60,000 bases of DNA from Lineus longissimus (taxonomy: Eukaryota > Nemertea > Pilidiophora > Heteronemertea > Lineidae). Positions 29,189 to 44,100 of this stretch are shown piece after piece (the first letter of the stretch is position 1; each line of letters begins with the position of its first letter). The DNA lies in NCBI RefSeq assembly GCF_910592395.1, contig NC_088313.1, forward strand, positions 20,230,437 to 20,290,436, written 5' to 3'. Position numbers and translations under genes: made by a program. The notes under the pieces were generated by a model. The model worked only from the letters and a program-made list of their open reading frames with translations. It made no database searches and was not told the DNA's origin.

Positions 29189-30210
29189 ATGTCGGATATT
29201 GATGAACATGAGAAAGAGGTCCAATACAGTGCAAATGGCTTAAGCTACATGTTGATTCATGTCAATATGACATCGGTTGCTCAGGATGACGTCACAACAT
29301 GGCCGCCCATTCCCGTGATTCCACCGGAAGAGATATGGATAGCCGTCACAAAGGCAATAATATTCGCTGTATTGTGTGTAACGATTATATCTGGTAACCT
29401 TCTGGTCTGTCTGGCCGTGATTAGGTTCAGACGACTGAGAAAGGTTACGAACTACTTTATTGTGTCCTTGTCCGTAGCTGACCTTTTAGTTGGCGCATTC
29501 GTGATGCCCTTCAGTGCAACATACGAGGTCCTGGGCTGGTGGCCATTCGGCGCATTTTGTGAATATCATAGCTCATTTGACGTAACCCTCTGCTGTGCAA
29601 GCTTGTACAATCTCTGCATGGTGTCCGTGGACCGGTACATCGCCATCACGTCTCCAATGACGTACCAATCTCGTATGAGGCCGAAAGTGGCATTCATTTT
29701 GATAGCAGTTGTGTGGGTTGCTGCGTTTTCCACCTTCATACCTATGGTGCTTGGCCTCAGCAGGGAAGAAGGCTTCGAATATGAATACGATAATCCACAT
29801 TCCTGCAAATTTATCATCAACAAGACATTCGCCTTCATCATCACTGTTCCGCCATTTTATATACCGACTTTGTTCATGATTATAGCATATGGACGCATGT
29901 TTTATATTGCTCGTCAACAAGCAATGCAGATAGCAAACCTAAGCAAGGTTATACGTCAGAACGGGGACAGTCCGGTCGGGAGCATATCGCTCAGAGACAG
30001 AAGTAGGTTCGCCTCGGATCATAAAGCACTAAGAGTTGTGATGACAGTGATTGGTGTATTCCTGATATGCTGGATGCCATACTTCATTGTGTTTCCTTAC
30101 GATACCTTCTGCCGATGTGTGGGCAACTTGACTTGGTCCATAGTACTCTGGCTGGGATACGCAAACTCCATCTTCAATCCACTCATCTATGCATTCAACA
30201 GAGATTTTAG
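29189..30210 (+). CDS. GPCR exon 1: N-terminus through TM7 and start of helix 8
   Basis: This exon carries the whole seven-helix core, 340 codons plus two bases. It ends ...gattttag followed by donor gtaagt at 30211. The split codon AG|G (Arg) is completed by the exon at 44038. Unspliced reading meets TAA immediately after this Arg codon, so intron retention would give a tail-less receptor. Confidence 0.9.
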
Positions 30211-33200
30211 GTAAGTTATGCATTCGCCATTTCTGTTTTCATTGACGTGTAGAATTGAAGTAATGACTGAACCTCAGCGCCATCGATGCACTGACTATGG
30301 AAATTATAGACGATGTGGTATAGTACAGCTGAACTCAAACCTACATATGATTATCTGCTCATAGATTTTTTCACCCAGACGCCCTTTGCAGTATCTCAGA
30401 CGATTTCTTATTGCCATTTCAGTCTTTACACCTTTGTCTGTCGCTGACTTTATAACATATAAACCATTTTTTGGCTTGAGACAGACGTTTTTTTCATCGT
30501 ACCACCGGATGGTTCAATATTCTGAATATGATACGAAGATATCTGTTGACAAATTTGATACATTTTACTTTTTTCCCACTTGTGTTCTCTTTTATATTGT
30601 AGACAGGAACCTAAATCTGGTCAGATGAAGGAATTATAAAGTTTCAAAGTTAATACAATGATATATATCTAATTCCAGTGATCTCATTTGTCTAGATATT
30701 CTAAGAGAATATCTCTCAGCGGGATAAAGATGTTATCTTTAAATTAAGAATTCCCGTCGCCACAATATCAAAGGAGTACAGATAGATCGGATGTGATGTG
30801 CTTCTGCCTTGATTTTTAATCAGGCCAGTCTCCCGTGTTGAGCCGTGTATTGCCATGATGAATGACCCCAGTGATGAAGGCTTACAAGTGAATTCAAAAG
30901 CTTAACAGCTAACGTAATCAATATTTGTAAATTGGTACAAGTGCCTTTCACATGGAGGCAACGTAATTGGCAGAAAAAAGGCTGATACAAGATGAATACA
31001 TCATGCCGGAGGAAGAAACAAACCTGCTTGGTTGGGGAAAAGACTCGGGTCAATGGCTCAGTATCAACTCTCATCTCCAATACCTCTTGTATTACCGCTT
31101 TCCCGGGCGGTAATCGCATGATAAAGGGTTTGGGCTCCACATCGCGTGCGAGATTGTTACCCTGTTTCTTGACGCAACTGTTAATCTGATGAGACGTGTA
31201 TACTTCTGTCTCGCATTTTACAAGGAAAGAACAACAAAAACCAACTGAGCCCCTGGAACAGAAAAGCAAAAGTCGAAAAGATTCGTAGCTTTTAAAAGAA
31301 ATGGACAAAGTATACGTATATATTCGTTACAGTGCTACTAGAAGAAGCTTAAATGGGTCTTGCTTTTCCTCATTGTAACTGACAAAGACATCAAACGGTT
31401 TTTGCTTCACGTAACGACGTTACTAATGACATAAGCTGGCTGGAATAAAGACTTTGAACTTTGAAAGGAGGGTGATTATTCAGCCTTTGCTATTGTGGGA
31501 AAGATGCGGATAGTACAGTGATTAGGCTATGCGAGTCCAATCACACTATGGACCAGGCAAGTAAACAAGTCAGACCCTCTTGTGCATACAACGGCCAATC
31601 GGCCTGTCACAGTCCATAAAGACTAGAGCAACACGACATTATTCACCAAACAGCGTTTTGTGGACATATTTGATACCAAACCAACTAAAGATAGAGTGAT
31701 CCTTTACCAAGTTTGCTCTCGTGCGGACTTTTATCAGTCAAAGTTTATTAATTCCGTTGAGAGGCCGTCACACACGATTTCTAATAACCAACAAATAACC
31801 TTGAGATACATTGAACATCTCCTAAGCAACACCTACATCCGGCAGGAATTCATGTGTTCTGAATACTAATATTGAGTTTATGTTACGACCGCTATTCAAG
31901 GCTACTCAAGACAGATTTCAATTGTAAATCCTAATATAGATGAAGTGCATGACATCATCATATGTGGTGAGATCAAAATAGCATTACTTTTTCATTACCG
32001 CTACCAGAAATATATACCTGTTTGTACAATACCTAATACAACGTGAAAAGATCAATCAGAAACATTTCATTAACCTTTGACAGAGCCAGAATGCGCAATG
32101 TGTGGGATAGCGTTAGCCGTCTCGTGTCAATAATAGAACTGTGTAATTAGAATTTCGTTGCTAAAAATAGCTGCTAATTGATAAAGCAACTGAGTGTTGA
32201 AAGGAAATGCGTCAAAGCTACATTTTTACCGGTCAGAATTGTCAATCAGTTTAAATATAGGACATTATTATTTGTTTCTTGCATGACAGTATATAGTTAT
32301 TACGTCGATAAACTAATACCCTCCACAGTTTCATACTTTACTTGTTCCGCCTTCCGTTCTTTCACTGTAACACTTCTGGTTGTGGTAAATATAGAAATTT
32401 AATGTCATATCTATTTTGGCTGTAAAAACCTATAATATTGCTAAGTTACCTAATCTGCTTATTGGTTTCACTGAAAAAGCAGGCCTACGCATTTGAACCA
32501 TGACTTTTTAAGCTATCAATAGATAACATATTAGATTATTATTTTTTTGCATATAAACCGTCCAAACCAAGATGCTGGCATCACTGTCAAACCTATGGTG
32601 TCATCAAATTGGCGCCCAATCCTCTGTATGTTGTAGGTTTCATCATTTTTTTTCAAGAAATGCAGGCCTGCCTAAAGATGACTAAGTTTTCACAGATTTT
32701 GATTTCAAGCCGAAGTCGCTAACACTGTTTCTTGAGGGAATGAAACTGAAGACAGCTCGTGTGAAGCCACGATTCAGGGAAATACGATTAGAGCGGATGG
32801 GGAATATTCTTAGTCCTCATCACCATCTCGTTAGAGTGGTTGATAAGGAAATCTCTGCCGCATTAGCGGTTTCTAAATAATTGTAATCAACAAATGGAGT
32901 GTAATTTTCACTTAAAGCTGTATATTTGCAAGTGACATAATCCGTTCGAACACACAAGAGTTGCCAAGGGTTGATTTCGATTCCAAGGGAATTTCATCCC
33001 ACTCAGAAGAGCAAGGGACAAGTACAAAATGCAGCCATCTTTTTCTTGCTTGGAAGAATTAGAATTGCGTTCAGTGATCAGTGGCTCTTCTCGATTATTT
33101 GACCAGCGACATTGGTCGGTCAAGCGAAATCAATATACAGGGTACTGATATCACTGTCACCTGGAGCAAGATTCAATGGCAGTCATACCATACCAATAAT

Positions 33201-36200
33201 TCCCCGTTAGCCTGATACTGTCAGATGTATCAACGGCGGCAAATCGATGAACTTTGGCCTAAAAGCCGATAACAAGTCTTCGGGATCGGATGCGATTCAT
33301 GTTATTGACGGTTAAATGTCTGCAACAAAAGCGGCCACAAAGCAAGCAAACGATCAGACCGATTCGTCTCGAGTTAGTCAGTGGGATATGAAGCTTGTTG
33401 GTTTCCCTTTTAGTCGTTATTGATAATGAACTCGACATCCCACAATCTGTTCAGTTCAACGACAGGCGGGTGACTCTATTGGATACGGAAATCGTTCCCT
33501 GCAAGGAACGAACGGCCGACCACCGAAGACTAGTGCAAGAAACTACTCCAGTGTTTCCATGTATTCACTACATTGAAGTAAAGCGTCGTCTAAGACTTAT
33601 GTGACACTATGCCATAATAAAAGCTAAAAAAATCGCCGGCGTTAACCTGTAGGCGTGTGATCCTACCCTATCTTAAGACGAAACTAGTTTATAAGTTGAG
33701 TGCACTTCGAATAATATTGTAAAAATAGATGATGAATGCTTTTAAAGTTTCAGACACAATTATGTCTCAGGATGTAGCATCCACTTTGTTTTGTTTTGAA
33801 GGCCATTGAGTAACATCACTGGAAATCTTCAGCATCTTAGTACTCATGCAACACGAAAAAATTGTAAATCGACGAGAACATCACTATTCTGTAAGAAATG
33901 ATAATGTTTGCGGCGGTTCCGCTTATCCAACTCGGAATTATTCCCTTAATGAATTTTTCACCTGTTCCATTAGCAAACAATTTTTCTGGAAGTTATCGAC
34001 GTTTTTACAATTTTTTATTAACTCTTAGGCTTTGCTAGGTAGAAAACGCGGTTCTTTCTTTTTAGCACGCAAAGAGTTGATGAACTTTTTGTAGCGGGAG
34101 TACTAGTACTCTTCGCTTCAGGGATTGCGTGCGATATTCAACAAAAACCAGCAAAAACGACGCGCACCGCTTGCTGACATGTCATCACGTCGTGGCACCT
34201 GGGGGAATAACACAATTTATCTAGTTATCGGGTGATATTGTTGGCATGAAGAACGCTGCGCATCTTCTTATGACACAAAAACAATGCAGATTCAGTTGCT
34301 GAAATCTGAAGAATTGCAGAAGCAGCGATGCAATTCCATTTAAAGGCAGATAGTTGAAGAAATGTCTTCGGGGGTTGTTCTCCGTGTGTGACAATTGATG
34401 GTATTGCGTTGCTTCGGGAGAATCACTTTGTTGTATCAGCTGAAGAAGTTATCGAGACAGCAACTGATACAAAGCTTCCGGATTGAGGCCAATTGAAACA
34501 AATTCTAATGAAGGCATGGAATACCATTATGATGATGATGGAAACGATAGCCATGATGGATGCACGATGGCTGACATTATGGGTGGTGAAGATTAATAAG
34601 ACGGGCCACCTTATGAAAGTCTAAGAGTTTATTCAAATGACTATACTCCTGCATCATCGCCATCATTTTAACACATTGGAGTATTTATTTTCTTTTGTGA
34701 GCATGTCGTACTTTTCCCATTACCACTGACATCAAAGGACATCTAACCTCCTACCCTGATCTATCATCTCCATTTTACTTTAACTCAGCACTCTAATATA
34801 AAAAATACCGGAATATAAAATGGAGCTGAAGATATCAAACACGCAAAATGCATTAATTCGAAACTTGCACAGCATTCTTCCAACAAGTTGAACTGTAAGA
34901 CGGCAAATACATCCATTAAACAACATGAATTCTTCAAGAATTCTTCTTTAGTTGATTTCAGTCGTTTTCGATGTGAAAGTCAGTAATGGACGGGTCGGAC
35001 TCAGCCGATTACAAGATTTAGAGACATCGTCCAATTAATGTTAGTTTTCAAATGCATCCATGTGACGAGATCTAGAGAAAATACCGGTGAAGAAAAACTA
35101 ATCCGATCCGTTGCTTTATTCATGAAAAGGAATTGACTTCACCTTAAAACCACATTCTGATTTAACTTTGAGAATTGTGGATTAAAACCAGATTTACGAT
35201 TTTTTTATAAGAGATGCGTGCTTTTTTCAGGATTCTATTCCTTTCCCAGGGCATTCAGATAAGAGATTTTACATGGAACCTCGATCATTCAAACACTGCA
35301 TCCTACAGTAGGATACCAGGGATAAAAATATCCGTTGCTATTACAAGAAATGAAACCAATGGACTCCTTACTTTCCTTGTAGTTTCAGTACACTGAGCCA
35401 TGCTTTGGTCCGCGCGGCCTTCCTATATTGTCACGACTTTATTACCTTTGTATTGAAGAAATATGCGACATGGGACTTGTTCAATATTATAATTATATAC
35501 CTTTAACGACGTGGCATTAAATAAACCTAAATATCAATGGCCTTCAGGTGTTCGCCCCAATGTTTAATCAGTGTCAAGGTTTGACGGAGAAATAGTCAAA
35601 AACCAAATACCATGCTTTTGTCTTTTGTCTTTTGTTGAAAATCCATTTTGGCAAATATTGACAAAGGACACAATCTTGTACATGTATCCATTTGCAAACA
35701 CTTATTTTTGTGATATTCGTTTTCTGTTAACAGTTCTGAAAAGATCAGTGGTTCATCAACCCCCTCAGCTATGCAACAAGCAAATACATGTATGCATGTT
35801 TTGGGTGAATAATCGACATGATCGAACATGCTGATATTCAGCTCCCTTGTTTATTCGCCCTCGTCCTAGATTCGTTCAATACTCCCAAGCATTGCAACAC
35901 AATCTACACCAAAAAATGGAAATGGACAGTTCTGAAAAGATCAGTTGTTTATCAACCCCCGCAACTATGCAACAAGCAAATACATATATGGAAGTTTTGG
36001 GTGAATAATCGACATGATGGAACATCCCGATATTCAGCTCCCTTGTTTATTCGCCCTCGTCCTAGATTCGTTCAATACTCCCAAGCATTGCAACACAATC
36101 TACACCAAAAAAGGGAAATGGACGACCTTTACCTATCTCATCCATGCAGACAAACTGCCCAGAGCTTGCAGGAGTTCTGGCCATACGGAACCTGCATCAA

Positions 36201-39200
36201 GGAACAACTTATGGAGACAGTGGCGAATCAAGATAGACGACAACTTAAGCGACCAGGTCTAGGAGGACTGGTTGTCAGCCTCCCCCGCCTTACCCCATCC
36301 TCCTCGTCCTTCCTCCCTACCCCTACCAATGCACATTTGATTTTACAGTGTTACTTGCCAATTGGTACTGATACCACATTGGTGGCTTGTCCTTGAAGCA
36401 GCCTGTCCTTAAACAGCCCTCATTCTACGGATATTGTAACTGCATCAATTCCCAATAAAGAAACTCAGTGCCTGAGGGATATTCCACGAAATATCGGCTC
36501 CCTAAACATTCTCTCGTAATTTATTCAGAATTCAATATCACATAGTTTGCATTGTTGACATTTGCTTGATAGCCTGCGTTTGTCAACAATCGTCATATCT
36601 TCGAGTGCCGTGTTGCAGTGCTGTTTTGCGCCTTTTATCATGCGATTCATGAGAAGAATGAAATAAAAAAGTGGTGTTGGTTGAAGAAATATGAGTCACC
36701 ATCTAGTGTGTAAGTCATAATTGGTGTGGGTTTTTTGCGATATCGCCTGGCATTGTAAAAGATGTTGCACATACAATGACAATGCCACTGAGAGAATGCC
36801 AACTGTTACGCTGTCGGCAAATATTGGCCTAAGTGTTAGGTCGGCGCCTTTGGCGCTTTAAGTATGCAGAATGATGAAGACTGCCCTGCCCAAACATTTT
36901 TCAGGTAAATTTGTGAGTCCATCTGCCAACAGCTAAAGTGACAAATGTATGATACACCAGCCCCGTTTCGATCTGGTGGTACGTTTCACTTCACTAATCT
37001 GCGCTCCAATAAAGCTTTCGACAAATGGTCAGGTCAGGTTTTTTATCAACGGTGATATGTTTACATCCCGCCACAGGGTGTGAGGGCGTGTGAGAATGAA
37101 TTCCCATCAGAACGAGATGCCACAGCGGTCTCCGTTATAGGCTATTTTCGTTGGTTTATTGCCATTGCCAACTCATTATTTGGCCAAACACCAGTTTTTC
37201 ATGGTAACCATAACTAGCCTAGTGGGATAAAACCTGCGGTAGGAATATCAATCCATATTCTGATCAAGAGAAACAGGCCGACTTTATAGTTCACTCTTTT
37301 TACGCTGACTATTGATTGTTGTTGGTCTTTGAAGTCGCATTTCGACCAACGCCGTTTTCATCAACGTTGATTATATTGGTGCTGGTGGAGGGCATGCGAT
37401 ACCTTTCTATCAAAAAACGGAACACCGGTCTCCGAAAAGGGCAATTATCTTTGGTTTATAGTGTTCAATCCAACAGTTAGGGGTTATTTACTTACCGAAA
37501 ACATCTACAGGTGCACCGTGTTAAAGTTTTTCAAAAACTCGAAAGCTATGAGTCTATATTGCGTTACTTCTGTTTGGGAAATCATATGACCCTTGCCACT
37601 CCCAGTTTCTTATTACAAGAACTTATTATTACATCTTATATTAGGTTTCTAGATATCGTTGTCATAGGATAGTTAGCTATTTGAACTTGGTCAGTAAAAG
37701 CCTAATGGCGGACTCGTCCACCAAGAGGATGTCCATTCAAAGCGACATTAGTAAACTTAATACACCTTTTACAATATCTTCAAAAGTAAGACAAAACTTT
37801 CTTGAAGAGACAAACTTGCGTGTCGCTACCCGAGACGAGAAGATATGTTAGAACCTTGTGATAGAAACCCTTTACGGCCACTTCTAACAAAAGGATTTTC
37901 CAATATCGGTAAATCGAAACTATTTGAGTGGCGGTCCACAAAGGTAACTTGAATTGACAAGATATCGAGTACTAAAAGGCTTTCCGTATGTTCATTGTAC
38001 TTGTTAGTGGCTCATTGTCGAACAGATGCGGTTTTGTGATTACTCCAAGGCCAATATCCGGGACAGCTCATTCTCCAGAGAGTGCACCAGACTGTCCGGC
38101 AATCATAGATTTCTCGGTGTAACTACCAGTCTTGCCAGTATCGAACTGCAATGTTGATTACAGTGTATTTGCGCTTCCCTCCATGAATAATTGTGCTACA
38201 AATTGAATCAGACTTCTCTGATTAGCATGTTCCTTCTTTTGATCTACAGGCTCTGACCAACCACAACCTCAGCACCATAGCTATTAGCAAGAATAAATAA
38301 AGACTAAGAATGTGAAACCATCTCACTACTTGTTACACATTCCACAAGCTAAACTCAAAAAAGCAAGACAAACAGGATCACTATTTACTCATTCAAGTAG
38401 GTACAGTATAAATCAAACGGCACGACCTTCCGACTGATATTGGGTTGTGAATCTGGTCTGATTGTCGTCATGGAGTTACGTGTAATTTGTCACACGAAGG
38501 GGCCAATTTACCTTGCCTATCCGGGTGTGGATGATGGATAATGAGACATCTCACAGATACAAAGTAATGGTAAGGAAGCAGAGTTGTTGATCTTAGGTTG
38601 TTTCCCCACACAAAGGAATTGTTAATATCTCATTAAACCGAAAACAGTCGGTGTGAGACTGTAGCAGGTCTCTTTTTCTAACTGTTAATTGCCTTACTGC
38701 ACCCATCTGTATAAATGGATGCGGCCCTAAAAGAAGTACATGATCACCACGCCCATAGCTAGAATATTTTTGGCCACCACCCACTGATCCTTGAGGTCCA
38801 TGAATGTATTATATTATTATTTATGCAAAAAAGTCATATTTTAGGAAGCCAGACGATGTAATTTTCTAATCACGCCGAAAGGCTTAATTTCGTTAAGTGA
38901 TGAAGCTACGGGAGGCTTTTTAAAAAACATGATCCATCACAATCACATTTTTGTTGAAGGTGAAGTATGTATACCTATAAGCAAGAATATATAAAGACTA
39001 GTCTATGAATTCTTGCTCTTTTTTTGTACATGTAGCTACATCACGCCCTTGCTGCCATTGCATTCCCTGATATTCCTCTTCTGCAGTTATTTCCTATTTT
39101 CTGAGCTCATATTGGCTGGATCGCTTCACATTCGCGCCTGAATAACGCAACTATCCAATACCTTTCATGTGACCACAATCTACAAGGTCAGGCTGGGGTT

Positions 39201-41033
39201 AATGGAATCAGCCGGTATGCCAAGCGAAATCCCCACGACTTACAGAATCAAGAGAGACCAGTCGAGGCAACTTCCATTGATTGCCTCGACTATTGGCACG
39301 AACCAATAATGAGTTCGTCAAACTCACGTTCACACAAACCAAGTTTGATGAAAAGATCGACCTTCGACTTCAGGCAACCATCGAGTAATAAACTTTGATG
39401 TCAGAGATTTCAAATTTAAAAAGAATTCTCAATCAGAGCTGCACGACCGTGAAATTACATTGAAATGGAGGAGAGTGTCCCTACAACGATCTCCCCTTAC
39501 CAATTCGTAACTTCTTCATGTCATCTTCGATAAGCTCATACGAATTCAGTCATGAATTCCGAAATTTCTCGTAAACCTAACTGATCTATTGTACACCTCA
39601 CGACTGCAACAACAATGATAACCTGCCAGGTGAACTTCACTCTTGTTCTTCGACACGTTTGTCAAACATGTTGTCGTTAAGTATGTCCTCAAATGTATAC
39701 CACTAAATACGATTTCAGTGCATCCTGTCTGGTCCCATACGCCCTACGATAGTTTCAATTAAAAAAAAAACACTCACAAATTTATCATTAGCCTGTGGTA
39801 GTTTCTTGTCCATTATCGGTCATCTAATGGTCATTCTCCGACCACTTTGTAAGGCTGATTGCGTTCTCCATCTGGGAACTCCCATCGCAATAGGACGCAC
39901 ACACATACACCCGTAGGCTAATGTTATATTATTGGTATAAGTATGTCTGGGTTTTTTCCTCATCAACCACCCCGAGAGGTTGGGGTCCATCAGAAATGAA
40001 ATGGCCAGGGCCATTGTGCTCACCTCATGTGGAGGAAAGATGGATAAAGAGCATGGTATTGTGTCATGTAGTGTTAGGTTTGATGTAGGTCCAAGCAATT
40101 ACAATTTCCCCAAAATGGCCAATTTACAGTACATTCGACCTCTGTGACCTTGAAAAGTAGGTCAAATCAAAGAAGACCCGGTGACACATTGAATGGTTGT
40201 TAGAATTAGATGTACCTATGATATAAAATTGGTGCCAATCGGGCAAGTCATTACTATGAATAATGGCATTTTGAAGAATTTAGGATTTGGCCCCCTCCCT
40301 GGAGGCCAAACGGCAAATCAGATCGCACCAAACTTCGGTACCTGAGATCAGCTGACCAAGGGGTACATGTGTACTTAATTTGTGATCAATAGTCATTGCA
40401 GTTAAGAAACGTGCCATAGTTACGGCCTGACGGCGAATTTACGCCATTTGACCTCTGTGACCTTGACAAGAAGGTCAAATTAAAAACCTGTGAGACATAT
40501 ACTGTATGGTTGTTAGATGTACCCATGATATCAAATTGGTGGCAATCGGGCAAGAAGTTAAGGAATAATCACATTTTTAAGGTTTTTGGATTTTGCCCCC
40601 TGGTGGTCAAGTGGTGAATCATATTGGACCAAACTTCGGTCCCTGAGATCACCTGACTAAGGGGTAAATGTGTACCTAATTTGGTATCAATAGTCATTGC
40701 AGTTTAGAAACGTGCCATTGTTACATCCTAACGGCCAATTTACACCATTTGACCTCTGTGACCTTGAAAAGAAGGTCAAATCAAAAACCCGGAGGATATA
40801 TGATGCACCTTTGCTAGAAGTACCTACCATATTTTTTTCAAAATTTCCCGACTACTATTAAGGGAGATATTGCATATTTTCACTTTTAACGTTTGGCCCC
40901 CTGGTGGCCAAACCATGAAACGAATCGGACCGAAACTTGGTCTCCAAGGTGTCATTACATAAGGGTACATGTGTACCAAGTTTCAACTCAATAGCTCTAA
41001 CAGTTACGAAACGTGCCCTGCTAACGGACGACG

Positions 41034-41104
<71 letters not shown>

Positions 41105-44100
41105 ACGACGGACGCCACGGTATGGGATAAGCTCACCTCTGCTAAGAGGTGAGCTAAAAAGAAACAACTGTCTAAATATTTTATAACTTCGGAAGACAGC
41201 GATGTGTGAATATCTCTCTAGGGCGAACGGGGTATCGGACCAATCCAGGCCGATGAGAGTAGTTCCAACTTGATCATGAAGGATCACATTTACACCTTGA
41301 TACTGCGCTCGCTGAATAAGGTTACAAGGGATTGAACAGCTCAGTTCATGTTCAGTCCTCTTTTTGACCCACTTTGAGTTACAGCCGAGCCAGAAAGCCT
41401 TTGGTCGACACCACGGTCAGACCTTGCTTACTGATGTCATCGACATCGTATATTTCAAATACAGAGTATACTGATCCATCAAAGTCATCAGTTACATTGG
41501 CAGAAACTAACTTTTGCGTCATCCGCCATTTGGTTCGGTTATACAGCTCCAGGGCCTTTACAAAACGAGATATATCTATCAGGAGTCGTATAGTTATGTG
41601 GTCTTCCCTTCTCGGCCCAGATCTGCGACCACTGTTTCTTTGAATATGCTCGACCCTACGGACAGGAACAGCGAAAAGACACCAACGGTATGCTGACAAA
41701 GGATCAAAAAAGTTATCATCGTTTCTTCACTGGCAGTACCCGGCTGGCGGGTGTTATATTTTTTAAAGTAATTAGTTCGAGTACATAACCATTATACATG
41801 TATTAAAGATAATGAACCGTTATTAAAAATCAGTGACATTTGAAAATATGTTTTGACAATATCTCCAAAAGGTATATTTATCACAAGATCACCGACAACC
41901 CACAACGACGCCGCCACTTTTAAAGGTCAAATATGTTGGTTTTATCAAAGACCTCAGCTTCTCCATTATCTCTGACTTAATGTAAAAAGACGACGTGTCA
42001 CCGACCCGATCCTGCAGTGGCGTTGAAGCCCCACAATTTCCCCCGCATAGAAGTTTAATACCCTGCGCCATGATTGCGATCCATCATCCTTTCAATCGAA
42101 AATCGTGCGGTGATAGCACGCTGGTTCGTAGAGCCATGGGATATTGCCGGGATATACGTGATGGGAAAGACCTGCAACTGCTGTGCGGAAAGGTCGTGTT
42201 TTCCATTTGTTTGAGGCACTGCCGAGCTAACAGTTTTACCGATCAATCGCACGGCACCTCTGTTTCTCTCAATGAAATCGTCCACGCAGATGTTTGAGTT
42301 CTCCGAAATACCCACAATACCTGAACGATGACCATGAACCAGATGGCTATAAATGTTAGTAGGGTAACGTCTTTGAATTCGAAGCAGTATCCTGGGCATC
42401 GCCGGAAGCTCTGGTCCATCGTCACTGGCAATGCACTGCGTTTTTACAAAGCCTTCTCAAGCTCTCTAAAACTCCATGAGCTTGGTCGTCCTGGCCTATA
42501 GCCGGGTTAATTCAGATTTGATTTACTCTTTCTTCGTAATCATTGGAGCAGCAGGAATATCCAAAACGAATACAGAATCATTGCTTTTAAATTGGAGTTT
42601 GCCGTTCTATGGTTTCCTACTGGGCACCATCAATACCGCATTCCTGGCCGGAACACCATTCTCCAGTATGTTCTTATCGTAAACCAGAGGATTAAGGTTT
42701 CATCAAGCCATTTGAGAAGAAATCAATACATAATATCGGAGATGACAATCTCGGTGAAGTTCTCTTTCCAGGCCAATTTTGAAACTGAATCCCAGATAAA
42801 TAGACTTCCGATAACATCGCGAATTGCCGTGCTTGTCAGTGTTTAACCCCAAGAAAATCTTGGTCGAGAATTGGGTAGCTCTGCAACATGGTCATGGCGA
42901 AAGACCTCTCAGGGCCGCATATATATCTGCCTTGGTCGAAACCGCATCAGAGCTTTTCTGAAGCTCAATAATCTTTATTGTTGTAGGCTGCGTACGACAT
43001 GCAAGCCCTGCTTTTCAAGGCAGATTTAAAGCCATCCCAAAAAGGATCACCTTGAGGATATCGCTCGTCAAATAGTGTGATGGTGTGATATAAATAAAAT
43101 CCATTCTCATTCCGCCCCCTTGGTTTGTTTGGCAAAATAATGTATCACAGTTCGCTGTTGGCATCGCACTCTTTCAAACAACCCTTCCATCAGCTATCGA
43201 ATCACACGACGATGTATTGCTTGTGGTGTCGAGATAAATGTAGCATAACAGGGGAATGTCCAGTGATCTTAGTCAGAGATGATTTACTTTCTAAATCATT
43301 GGCCATGCTGATATCCTATCTTTCCATCATGATGATTTCGACACCATTGGAGTGACTGAAACAGATAGGAAATCTGGTAATGCGAAACGATTTCCCCGAT
43401 ACCTTGGATACATCTTGGTTAGTTTCTGCAGTATGATCGTGAATAATAGTTTCTTTGGCTTTGTATTACCGCCACCCGAAGGAATGGAAATGGAAATGGA
43501 AATACGACACTTCCGTTGCCAAAGATGACATATCCGGTCACAGGATCCGCCATTTTGTATTGGTCGCATCGATCATCGGTCGCACGACTGGCTTGTTCCG
43601 GTCACTCTCCACAGTAATAATTAACCTTGGACATTGTGGGAGTTTGTTACTCCAGTGGACCTATCGATGACATACATGTTGACCGTTTCAAATTCAACTC
43701 TTAAAAAGCCGACTGCAGACCCTGATTCAAACTAACATTTAGAACCTCTCAGTTTTCTTTCAGGGAGTGATCCTCATACTGCCGTCCTCATCAACATGAA
43801 GGGCTAACGCGTTACGCAGTTGGAGTTAATAACTCTGACACACTGAGTGTTCAAACTTTCACCTGTTCTTCTGCAATAATTGCCTTTCTAGCCAGCTAAA
43901 AACGCCATCACAACATCATCTATCGGTAACCAAGACCTGGACGATCAAGAGGATGACGAGATCATATAACGACATATTCATCATTAGGCACGAGTAAAAC
44001 AAGTGTATTCTGAGTTCTTCCCTTTATCTCATTGCAGGGCTGCCTTCATCGCCATCCTACTCCGCCGAGAGCGCCTCTCCCTTCGCCAGAACTCCGAGAG

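Noticed and set aside
40858-41287. Frames with poly-Arg and poly-Ser around 41 kb
   Set aside because: Translation of the second GAC microsatellite.
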